From: Georgenia_A wangjunii
Lineage (GTDB): Bacteria; Actinomycetota; Actinomycetes; Actinomycetales; Actinomycetaceae
Direction: 5' to 3' (one strand)
DNA length: 64,000 bases
Assembly (NCBI RefSeq): GCF_036421915.1
Contig: NZ_JAZGOM010000008.1
Shown here: positions 45,708 through 52,888 of the stretch, one piece after another
Layout: every line of letters starts with the position of its first letter
How positions within the stretch are numbered: the first letter of the stretch is position 1
Translations under genes and position numbers: made by a program
Notes under the pieces: generated by a model
Database searches by the model: none
What the model saw: only the letters and a program-made list of their open reading frames with translations
What the model was told of the DNA's origin: nothing

Positions 45708-46406
45708 GTGAGCACCGGCGTCGCGCGCGCCCTCGCCGCAGGGCCCCTCGCCCTGCCCGCGGGCGTCCCCGTCACGCCCGACGCGGAGGAGGCCCGCCGC
45801 TGGGCCGCCGACGAGCTCGCGCGCAGCGTCTACGACACCGACCCCGGCCTGCTCGCACGGGCCTGGGAGTGGTTCGTCACCCAGCTCGACCGCCTCCTGC
45901 GGCTCGAGGCCTCCACCCCGCCCAACCTCGTCCCGCTCGTCGTCGTCATCGGCGTCGCCGTCCTGCTCGGGCTGGCCCTCTACCTCGGCGGGCCCGTGCG
46001 CCGGCGACGCCGCGCGCCCGCCACCTCCTTCGCCGTGTTCGACGACGAGCGCTCGAGCACCGACCTCACGGCGGCGGCCGACCGCGCGGCCGGCGAGGGC
46101 GACTGGGCCCTCGCCGTCCTCATGCGCTTCCGGGCGATCGTCCGCTCCCTCGACGAGCGGACCGTGCTCGAGGACCGGCCGGGGCTGACGGCGCACGAGG
46201 CGAGCACCCTCGCCGCCGCACGTCTGCCGGGCGTCGCGGGGGGCCTCACGGCGGCCGGCCGGCTCTTCGACGACGTCTGCTACGGCAGCGCGCGCCCCGG
46301 CCCGGAGGAGGACGCGGAGCTGCGCACGCTCGCCCGCGCCGTCGCCGCCGCACGCCCGGAGCGGGCGACGGCGGGCGCGCCGTCGATGTGGGCGCCGCTC
46401 GGATGA
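45708..46406 (+). CDS. DUF4129-domain protein
   Basis: This 232-residue protein starts with GTG two bases after the previous stop, behind AGGGGGG. It has one membrane helix (LVPLVVVIGVAVLLGLALYL) and a C-terminal DUF4129 domain (ADRAAGEGDWALAVLMRFRA, IVRSLDERTVLEDRPGLTAH, EASTLAAARLPG). Such proteins accompany MoxR/DUF58 modules and are thought to help membrane-associated assembly or protein processing. It overlaps the next gene by four bases (ATGA). Confidence 0.85.
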   Translation: MSTGVARALAAGPLALPAGVPVTPDAEEARRWAADELARSVYDTDPGLLARAWEWFVTQLDRLLRLEASTPPNLVPLVVVIGVAVLLGLALYLGGPVRRRRRAPATSFAVFDDERSSTDLTAAADRAAGEGDWALAVLMRFRAIVRSLDERTVLEDRPGLTAHEASTLAAARLPGVAGGLTAAGRLFDDVCYGSARPGPEEDAELRTLARAVAAARPERATAGAPSMWAPLG

Positions 46407-47638
46407 GCGCGCCCCCCGACGTCGGAGACGCCCCCGCCACCGGCGCGGCACCGGTCGTGCACGCGGGCGCCCCCGGGGCCGGCGGCACGCCGCCGGCCGG
46501 TGCCGGTGGCACGCCCCGCTGGCGCCGGCACTGGTTCCCGGTGCTCGCGGCCCTCGTCCTCCTCGCGACCGCCGTCGTCCTCCTCCTCGCGCGCAGCACG
46601 ACGTCTGCGCTCCCGCTCGCCCCGGACAACCCCAAGCCCGCGGGCGCGATGGCGGTCGCGGAGATCCTCGGGCGCGAGGGCGTCGACGTGCACCTGGTCC
46701 GCACGACCGACGACGCCGTCCGGCTCGGCGGGGCGGGCACCACCCTCCTCGTCACCGGTACGAACACCCTCGACGCCGACCATCTCACCGCGCTGCGCGG
46801 GACCGCGGCGGACCTCGTCCTCGTCCAGACTCCCTTCGCGATCGGCCTCGAGGCCCTCACCGACGCCGTCGAGCCGGACCCGGCCGGTGCCCGGGACCCG
46901 GTCGCCGCCCGGTGCACCGACCCCGACGCGCTCGCGGCGGAGCAGATCTCCCGCAGCACGGGCGGCCTGCGCGCGCTCCGCGACGACGTCGAGCTGTGCT
47001 TCCCCACCGAGGACGGCACCGGTGCCTACGCCGTGTGGGAGCAGGACGGGCGGAGCGTGCGCGCCATCGCCGACGGCGAGCTCCTCAGCAACGGCGACCT
47101 CGCCGACTCCGGCAACGCCGCCCTCGTCCTGCGGGTCCTCGGCCAGCACCCCGACCTCGTCTGGTACATCCCGACACCGGGTGACACGGTCGGCCCCGAC
47201 GGTCCGGCCGGCGCGTCCGGCGCCGCGGTCCTGCCGCCCGAGGCGACGGTGCTCGGCCTGCAGCTCGCCCTCCTCGCGCTCGTCGTCATCGCGTGGCGCG
47301 CCCGCCGGCTCGGGCCCGTCGTCACGGAGGCGATGCCCGTCGTCGTGCGGGCCGCGGAGACGACCCGGGGGCGCGGGCGGCTGTACCGTCGCTCCGGTGC
47401 CCACGCCCATGCCGCCGCCGCGCTGCGCGCCGGGTGCGCGCACCGCCTCGCCCGGGCGCTCGGCCTGCCCCGCTCCGCGGCGGCGACGACGCTCGTCGAG
47501 GCAACGGCGCGCGCGACCGGCCGGACCGAGGACGAGCTCGGCGCCCTCCTGTACGGACCGGCCCCGACCGATGACGCCTCCCTGCTCGCCCTGACCCACG
47601 CGCTCGACACCCTGGAAAGCGAGGTTCACCGACCGTGA
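46403..47638 (+). CDS. DUF4350-domain membrane protein
   Basis: This 411-residue protein has one helix near residues 45-65 (FPVLAALVLLATAVVLLLAR), an outer DUF4350 domain (LAPDNPKPAGAMAVAEILGR, TTLLVTGTNTLDADHL) and a second helix (GLQLALLALVVIAWRARRLG) near residue 290. The C-terminal cytoplasmic part is Ala/Arg-rich. It is flanked by ATGA overlaps, so the cluster is tightly co-translated. Its biochemical role is unknown; the family always travels with MoxR and DUF58 proteins. Confidence 0.85.
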   Translation: MSAPPDVGDAPATGAAPVVHAGAPGAGGTPPAGAGGTPRWRRHWFPVLAALVLLATAVVLLLARSTTSALPLAPDNPKPAGAMAVAEILGREGVDVHLVRTTDDAVRLGGAGTTLLVTGTNTLDADHLTALRGTAADLVLVQTPFAIGLEALTDAVEPDPAGARDPVAARCTDPDALAAEQISRSTGGLRALRDDVELCFPTEDGTGAYAVWEQDGRSVRAIADGELLSNGDLADSGNAALVLRVLGQHPDLVWYIPTPGDTVGPDGPAGASGAAVLPPEATVLGLQLALLALVVIAWRARRLGPVVTEAMPVVVRAAETTRGRGRLYRRSGAHAHAAAALRAGCAHRLARALGLPRSAAATTLVEATARATGRTEDELGALLYGPAPTDDASLLALTHALDTLESEVHRP

Positions 47639-48657
47639 CCCATCCCCCGACCGGCTCCCCCGACACCGAGCAGCACCCCGCCCCGCCCGCCCCCGCGGCG
47701 CACGCGGGGACGACCGCGCGCGAGCGGCTCGGCCAGCTCCGCGTCGAGGTCGCCAAGGCCGTCGTCGGGCAGGAGGCCGCCGTGACGGGGCTCGTCATCG
47801 CGCTCCTGTGCCGTGGGCACGTCCTCCTCGAGGGCGTCCCCGGCGTCGCGAAGACGCTCCTCGTCCGCACGCTCGCCGCGGGCCTGGACATGGGCACGAA
47901 GCGCGTCCAGTTCACCCCGGACCTCATGCCGGGCGACGTGACCGGCTCGCTCGTCTACGACGCCCGCACGGCGGAGTTCTCCTTCCGGGAGGGGCCGGTC
48001 TTCACCAACCTCATGCTCGCCGACGAGATCAACCGGACGCCGCCCAAGACGCAGGCGTCCCTCCTCGAGGCCATGGAGGAGCGCCAGGTCACGGTCGACG
48101 GCGACCCGCTCCCCCTGCCCGACCCCTTCATGGTCATCGCCACCCAGAACCCCGTCGAGTACGAGGGCACGTACCCGCTGCCCGAGGCCCAGCTCGACCG
48201 TTTCCTCCTCAAGCTCGTCCTGCCCCTGCCGGAGCGGACCGACGAGATCGAGGTCCTGCACCGGCACGCGAACGCCTTCGACCCCCGCGACCTCGCCGGT
48301 GCGGGCGTGCGCCCGGCCGCGGGCCCCGCCGACCTCGCGGCCGCCCGCGCCGAGGTGGCCCGGGTCCACGTCGCCCCCGAGGTCCTCGGCTACATCGTCG
48401 ACGTCTGCCGCGCGACCCGTACGTCGCCCTCGCTCTCGCTCGGCGTCTCCCCCCGCGGGGCGACGGCGCTCCTCGCCACGGCCCGCGCCTGGGCCTGGCT
48501 GTCCGGCCGGGAGTACGTCACGCCTGACGACGTCAAGTCCCTCGCCCACTCCACGCTGCGCCACCGCGTGCAGCTGCGCGCCGAGGCCGAGCTCGAGGGC
48601 GTCACGGCCGAGACGGTCCTCGACGGCGTCCTGCGCACCGTCCCGGTCCCCCGCTGA
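47635..48657 (+). CDS. MoxR-family AAA+ ATPase
   Basis: This 340-residue ATPase has Walker A LLEGVPGVAKTLLVRTLAAG, Walker B MLADEINRTPPKTQASLLEA, sensor 1 VIATQNPVEYEGTYPLPEAQ, and the C-terminal lid with LGVSPRGATALLATARAWA. MoxR proteins act as chaperone-like ATPases that, with DUF58 and DUF4129 partners, help assemble or activate envelope proteins. It starts with GTG in a 4-base overlap with the DUF4350 gene. Confidence 0.95.
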   Translation: MTHPPTGSPDTEQHPAPPAPAAHAGTTARERLGQLRVEVAKAVVGQEAAVTGLVIALLCRGHVLLEGVPGVAKTLLVRTLAAGLDMGTKRVQFTPDLMPGDVTGSLVYDARTAEFSFREGPVFTNLMLADEINRTPPKTQASLLEAMEERQVTVDGDPLPLPDPFMVIATQNPVEYEGTYPLPEAQLDRFLLKLVLPLPERTDEIEVLHRHANAFDPRDLAGAGVRPAAGPADLAAARAEVARVHVAPEVLGYIVDVCRATRTSPSLSLGVSPRGATALLATARAWAWLSGREYVTPDDVKSLAHSTLRHRVQLRAEAELEGVTAETVLDGVLRTVPVPR

Positions 48658-48688
48658 GCCGGCGACCGGGGACGAGGAGGACGGGCAC

Positions 48689-49981
48689 GTGGTGCTGACG
48701 GGGCGGGCCGCCGCGCTCACGGCCGCCGGGCTGATCCCGGTGCTGCTCGTGCCGCGCACGGCGACGGTGGCGTGGTGGGCGCTGCTCGTCGTCGTGCTCT
48801 GCGCCGTCGACCTCGCGCTCGCCGCGTCGCCGCGCGACCTGCGGCCCGAGCGGGACGTGCCGCGCGCCGTCCGCCTGCGCGAGGCCGCCACGTCCGCCCT
48901 CACGCTGACGAGCACCGGACGGCGGCCCGTCCGCGCGCTCGTGCGGGACGCGTGGCCGCCGTCCGCCGGCGCCCGGGCGAACCGCCACCGCGTGACCGTC
49001 CCGGCCGGGGAGGCCCGGCGGGTGCGCACGGTCCTCGTCCCCACGCGCCGCGGCGACCGCACGGCCGACCTCGTGACGATCCGGTCCTTCGGCCCGCTCG
49101 GGCTCGCCGCCCGGCAGGCGTCCGTCCCGAGCCCCGCCCGGCTACGCGTCCTGCCCGAGTTCGCCTCCCGGCGCCACCTCCCCTCCCGCCTCGCGCGCCT
49201 GCGCGAGCTCGACGGGAGCGCCGCCACGCAGGTGCGCGGCCAGGGCACGGAGTTCGACTCGCTGCGCGAGTACGTCATCGGCGACGACGTCCGGGCGATC
49301 GACTGGCGCGCGACCGCCCGGCGCAACGACGTCGTCGTCCGGACGTGGCGGCCCGAGCGTGACCGGCGGGTCCTCATCGTCGTCGACACCTCCCGGCTCG
49401 CGGCGGCCCGCCTCGGGGACGCACCGCGCCTCGAGGCGCAGATCGAGGCCGCGCTGCTCCTGTGCGCGCTCGCCGGGCGCGCCGGGGACCGCGTGGACGT
49501 CGTCGCCGTCGACAGCGCGGTCCGCGCCCGGGTGGCCGGCGCGAACGGTCCCCGGCTCCTGTCCGCCGTCGCCGAGGCGTTCGCCCCCCTCGAGGCGTCG
49601 CTGGTCGAGATCAGCTGGACGGCTGTGACCGACGTCGTGCGTAGCACGCTGTCCCAGCGCTCGCTCGTCGTCCTCCTCAGCGCGCTCGAGCCCTCCGCCG
49701 TCGTCTCCGGGCTCCTGCCCGTGGCGGGCGCGCTCGGGGCGGACCACCAGCTCGTGCTCGCCTCGGCGTCCGACCCCGAGGCCGAGGAGATCCGGCGCGA
49801 CCGCGCGACGAGCGAGGCGGCGTTCGACGCCGCCGCCGCGGAGCGGGGCGCGCTCGAGCGGGACGCCGTCGCCGTGCGGCTGCGCCGGCGCGGGGTCGAG
49901 GTGGTCGAGGGCTCCCCCGACGAGCTCGCGCCCGCGCTGGCGGACACCTACCTCGCACTCAAGGCCGCAGGCCGGCTGTAG
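48689..49981 (+). CDS. DUF58-domain protein
   Basis: This 430-residue protein starts with GTG 48689 behind GGAGG. Two N-terminal hydrophobic stretches (AALTAAGLIPVLLVP, VAWWALLVVVLCAVDLALAA) anchor it. The DUF58 core is GTEFDSLREYVIGDDVRAID and WRATARRNDVVVRTWRPERD, followed by VLIVVDTSR, the start of a von Willebrand A-like fold with the DxS metal site. It is the partner of MoxR. It is the last gene of the cluster; a long hairpin follows. Confidence 0.9.
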   Translation: MVLTGRAAALTAAGLIPVLLVPRTATVAWWALLVVVLCAVDLALAASPRDLRPERDVPRAVRLREAATSALTLTSTGRRPVRALVRDAWPPSAGARANRHRVTVPAGEARRVRTVLVPTRRGDRTADLVTIRSFGPLGLAARQASVPSPARLRVLPEFASRRHLPSRLARLRELDGSAATQVRGQGTEFDSLREYVIGDDVRAIDWRATARRNDVVVRTWRPERDRRVLIVVDTSRLAAARLGDAPRLEAQIEAALLLCALAGRAGDRVDVVAVDSAVRARVAGANGPRLLSAVAEAFAPLEASLVEISWTAVTDVVRSTLSQRSLVVLLSALEPSAVVSGLLPVAGALGADHQLVLASASDPEAEEIRRDRATSEAAFDAAAAERGALERDAVAVRLRRRGVEVVEGSPDELAPALADTYLALKAAGRL

Positions 49982-50021
49982 CCGCCGACGCACGAGCACA
50001 CGACGCCCCCCGCCGCCCCGC

Positions 50022-50055
50022 GGGCTGGGCGGGCCCGGCCGGGCCCGCTCAGCCC
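50022..50055. terminator. Long bidirectional terminator between DUF58 and SpoIIM genes
   Basis: A 20-base perfect palindrome GCGGGCCCGGCCGGGCCCGC (50029-50048) is extended by GGGCTG/CAGCCC on both sides after one mismatch. The right arm covers the SpoIIM stop codon. It would terminate both convergent units. Confidence 0.8.
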
Positions 50056-51044
50056 GCCTGGGCGAGGGTGTAGCCGGCGACGTCGTCGTCGAGGTCGCCC
50101 GTGTGGCCGTCACGCACGGCGCGGCGGCCGAGGACGATCGTGTACGTCCAGTACGCGGCGAGGACGAGCGCTCCGATGGCGATCTTGAGCCAGCCCGGCA
50201 GGGACGAGGGCGTGACGAACCCTTCGACGAGCCCCGAGACCCCGAGCACGACGACGAGCCCGATCGCCACGGTGAAGAGCGAGCGTCCCTCCTCAGCCAG
50301 GGCCCGCGAGCGGGTCCGCGGGCCGGGCGACACCCACGCCCAGAAGAGCTTGAGGCCGGCGCCGGCGGCGATGAAGATCGCCGTGAGCTCCATGAGGCCG
50401 TGCGGGAGGATGAGCCCGAAGAAGACCTCGAGGCTGCCGTGCTCGGCGAGGATGCCGCCGGATGACCCGACGCCCACGGCGTTCTGCAGGAGCACGTAGA
50501 CGGGGAAGACGCCGGTGATCCCGAGCGCGATGCACTGGGCGGCGATCCAGGCGTTGTTCGTCCACACCTGGCCCGCGAAGTCCCCGGCCGGGTAGTTGGA
50601 GTAGTAGGCGGCGAACGACTCCTGCGCGTACTGCTCGAGCTCCTCGGGAGTGCCGAGCGCGGCCATCGCGGCGGGGTTGGTCGCCACCCACCAGCCGCTG
50701 AGCGCACCGACGGCGACGAAACCGACCATGACCCACACCGTCCACCAGCGGACGCGGTAGAACGCGGCGGGCACCGTGACGAGGGCGAAACGGCTGACGT
50801 CGGAGAGCCGCATCTCGTGGGAGCCGGCGATGCGCCCGCGCGCCGTCGCGAGCAGGCCGGAGAGCCGCGAGACGAGGCCGGGGTCGGGCGCGCTCGTGCG
50901 CAGGGCCGAGAGGTGGCCGGCGGTGGCCTGGTAGAGCGTGACGAGCTCGTCCGCCTCGGCGCCGGTGAGGTGCCGCCGGGCCGCGAGCGCGCGCAGGCGC
51001 TCCCACTGCGGGCCGTGCACAGCGGCAAAGGCGTCGACGTCCAC
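50049..51044 (-). CDS. SpoIIM-like (stage II sporulation protein M family) membrane protein
   Basis: Starting at GTG 51044 gives 331 residues beginning MDVDAFAAVHGPQWERLRAL, the usual family opening, with AGGG about eight bases upstream. Several membrane helices follow (WTVWVMVGFVAVGALSGWWV, CIALGITGVFPVYVLLQNAV, FGLILPHGLMELTAIFIAAG, IGLVVVLGVSGLVEGFVTPS). The LPHGxxE motif is diagnostic. In non-sporulating actinobacteria the role is unknown, but the gene accompanies RDD, DUF58 and MoxR genes. It is divergent from the RDD gene with only 18 bases between start codons. Confidence 0.88.
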   Translation of the reverse strand: MDVDAFAAVHGPQWERLRALAARRHLTGAEADELVTLYQATAGHLSALRTSAPDPGLVSRLSGLLATARGRIAGSHEMRLSDVSRFALVTVPAAFYRVRWWTVWVMVGFVAVGALSGWWVATNPAAMAALGTPEELEQYAQESFAAYYSNYPAGDFAGQVWTNNAWIAAQCIALGITGVFPVYVLLQNAVGVGSSGGILAEHGSLEVFFGLILPHGLMELTAIFIAAGAGLKLFWAWVSPGPRTRSRALAEEGRSLFTVAIGLVVVLGVSGLVEGFVTPSSLPGWLKIAIGALVLAAYWTYTIVLGRRAVRDGHTGDLDDDVAGYTLAQAG

Positions 51045-51049
51045 GCGGG

Positions 51050-51055
51050 TACCCT
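51050..51055 (+). promoter_or_regulatory. Candidate leaderless -10 box of RDD gene
   Basis: TACCCT lies exactly seven bases before ATG 51063. The same hexamer and spacing precede aroA. It lies in the 18-base divergent gap, so the -35 region would fall inside the SpoIIM coding start. Confidence 0.45.
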
Positions 51056-51062
51056 GCCACAC

Positions 51063-51926
51063 ATGTCGAACGGCGCCCGGACCCCCCAGGCCGCAGCGCC
51101 GGCGATCCCCGGGCTGCCGCCCGACCTCATCATCACGGGCGAGGCGGTCGCGCTCGAGATCCGTCCCGCGTCCTTCCTCCTGCGGCTCTTCGGCGGACTC
51201 ATCGACGCCGCCGTCTACGTCGTGGCGATGATCGCCATCGGTGTCGGCGTCACGGCCGCCCTCGACGAGGTCAACGCCGCCCGCGTGCAGACGCTCGTCA
51301 TCGTCGCGCTCGTGTGCGTCGTCGTCATCGCCCCGACGACCGTCGAGACCCTCACGCGCGGACGCTCCCTCGGCAAGCTCGCGACCGGCATCCGCATCGT
51401 GCGCGACGACGGCGGGCCGATCCGGTTCCGGCACGCGTTCGTGCGCTCGCTCACCGGTTTCGGCGAGCTGTGGCTCACCGCCGGGTCCGTCGCGGTCATC
51501 AGTGCGCTCATCAACGCCCGCGGCAAGCGCGTCGGTGACCTCCTCGCCGGCACGTACGCCGCCCGGGTGCGCGGGGAGGAGCGCCGGTCCGCCCCGCTCG
51601 TCATGCCCCCCGAGCTGGCGGCGTGGGCGGCGGGCGCGGACATCCGTGCGCTGCCCGACGGCCTCGCGCTCACCGCCCGGCGCTTCCTCGACCGGACCGG
51701 GTCGATGGACCCGCCCTCGCGCGACGCGCTCGCTACCCAGCTCGCCGCGCGCGTAGAGCCCCTCGTCTCCCCGCCCGCGCCGTGGGGCACCCACCCTGAG
51801 CGCTTCCTCGCCGCCGTCCTCGTCGCCCGCCGGGACCGGGAGTACGAGGTCGGGCTCGCCGCCCGCGCGCGCATGGAGGCCGAGGGTGCGGGCCTGCGCC
51901 GCCTGCCGTACGGCATCCCGGAGTAG
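51063..51926 (+). CDS. RDD-family membrane protein
   Basis: This 287-residue protein has two or three membrane helices (FGGLIDAAVYVVAMIAIGVG, LVIVALVCVVVIAPTTVETL), the family motif GRSLGKLATGIRIVRDDGGP and FRHAFVRSLTGFGELWLTAG, with a cytoplasmic C-terminal extension of about 120 residues. The start ITGEAVALEIRPASFLLRLF is typical of actinobacterial RDD proteins beside SpoIIM. RDD proteins have been linked to transport or ion homeostasis in other bacteria; here the function is unknown. It appears to be leaderless. Confidence 0.88.
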   Translation: MSNGARTPQAAAPAIPGLPPDLIITGEAVALEIRPASFLLRLFGGLIDAAVYVVAMIAIGVGVTAALDEVNAARVQTLVIVALVCVVVIAPTTVETLTRGRSLGKLATGIRIVRDDGGPIRFRHAFVRSLTGFGELWLTAGSVAVISALINARGKRVGDLLAGTYAARVRGEERRSAPLVMPPELAAWAAGADIRALPDGLALTARRFLDRTGSMDPPSRDALATQLAARVEPLVSPPAPWGTHPERFLAAVLVARRDREYEVGLAARARMEAEGAGLRRLPYGIPE

Positions 51927-52015
51927 CCCCTCCTCCCCCCATCACTCCCCCCGGTCGTGATCATGCCGGAGTGCCGCGGCACGTCTGCGTGCCACCGAGG
52001 AGGGCGCGGCTCGGG

Positions 52016-52043
52016 TTGCGGGGTCAGCACCGAGTCGTAACGT
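52016..52043 (+). promoter_or_regulatory. Sigma-70-type promoter of the 83-residue gene
   Basis: TTGCGG (52016-52021) and TAACGT (52038-52043) are separated by 16 bases. This predicts a start near 52050 and a leader of 30 bases carrying a strong ribosome site. Confidence 0.55.
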
Positions 52044-52079
52044 CGGTGGGACATCGGACCGACAGCACTGGAGGGCATC

Positions 52080-52331
52080 ATGGCTACGGGAGAGACCGGC
52101 TTCGACGACGTCACCTTCGACCTCATCTCGGTGCAGTACCACTCGCTCAAGGCCGGGCACGACTACGGCCAGTACGTCCGCGACGCCCGCAACGCGGGCC
52201 GGGAGGACATCGCGACCTTCTTCGAGAACGTCATGGCGGAGGACTCCGCGCGGGCGAAGAAGTGCCACGAGTTCCTCGTCGAGCTCGGCGGCACCGACAA
52301 CACCGCCCCGCAGGAGGGCACCGACGCCTGA
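52080..52331 (+). CDS. Small helical protein of unknown function (83 residues)
   Basis: ATG 52080 follows TGGAGGGCATC, one of the best ribosome sites in the window, and a good promoter. The sequence TFDLISVQYHSLKAGHDYGQ, YVRDARNAGREDIATFFENV and MAEDSARAKKCHEFLVELGG predicts two amphipathic helices with His, Glu, Asp and one Cys on their faces. This resembles a half ferritin/rubrerythrin-like helical pair, but the metal motif is not complete. I cannot name the family. It stands alone, with its own promoter, and looks strongly expressed. Confidence 0.75.
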   Translation: MATGETGFDDVTFDLISVQYHSLKAGHDYGQYVRDARNAGREDIATFFENVMAEDSARAKKCHEFLVELGGTDNTAPQEGTDA

Positions 52332-52437
52332 CGAGCCCGACCGGCGGGGGCACGACCCGGCGGCGCGCTCGGCGGCGGGTCAGCGTCCCCGCACCGGCGA
52401 GACGACCGTCGGCACCGGCAGCGGCGAGACGGACCAC

Positions 52438-52662
52438 CTACTCGCGGACGGTGACCGCCCCGTGCGCGCCGCGCTCGGCGTCGACCATGGCGTGGGAGAC
52501 GAACGGGTACGTGCCGGCCGCCGGGAACGTCAGCTCGACGACCCCGCCCTGCGCCGCGACGAGCGGGAGCACCTGCGCGCCTCCCGTGGGGTCGCCACCG
52601 GCCCCTGACGGGCCTCCCAGGTGGTAGGCGCGGCGGTCGGGTCCGTCACGGTCCCACGCTAG
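52438..52662 (-). pseudogene. C-terminal remnant of a copper nitrite reductase/multicopper oxidase
   Basis: The last 63 residues of an open frame read AYHLGGPSGAGGDPTGGAQV, then LPLVAAQGGVVELTFPAAGT and YPFVSHAMVDAERGAHGAVT. This is the C-terminal cupredoxin end of NirK/AniA-like nitrite reductases, with the conserved His in FVSHAM and the D-A-x-x-G-A turn. Homology stops abruptly near 52662; upstream sequence in any frame lacks the other copper ligands and a start. The gene is therefore a truncated remnant, probably left by deletion next to the GH3 island. Confidence 0.75.
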
Positions 52663-52723
52663 GCGCACGCCGCGCGCCCGACCCGGGACCAAGGGCCCCT
52701 GCGCACCGGTGCGCACCTCGGCC

Positions 52724-52731
52724 CGTGAAAC
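52724..52731 (+). promoter_or_regulatory. CGTGAAAC motif shared by GH3 genes 1 and 3
   Basis: CGTGAAAC at 52724-52731 is followed by TTACG; the same octamer at 57950-57957 is followed by TTGACG before the third GH3 gene. It may be an activator site or only part of the promoter. Confidence 0.3.
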
Positions 52732-52763
52732 ATCCTTACGTCGACACGCTGGCGGATGTGCAC

Positions 52764-52774
52764 GTCTAGACCAG
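52764..52774. promoter_or_regulatory. DasR (dre)-like operator upstream of GH3 gene 1
   Basis: GTCTAGACCAG matches without mismatch the 11-base core of the dre consensus ACTGGTCTAGACCAGT bound by the GlcNAc-responsive GntR regulator DasR. The left flank does not match, so 12 of 16 positions agree. A -10-like TAGTGT (52782-52787) follows eight bases later, so a bound repressor would cover the promoter. Confidence 0.5.
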
Positions 52775-52888
52775 CCCCCCGTAGTGTGACGGAGCGCGCA
52801 CGGCCCGAGCCCGACGCCTCCGCTGCTGCTGGTGGCGTCCCCGTCGAGGCCTGTCGCGTACCCGTAGTGGTTCATGAGTGGAGGAAAA

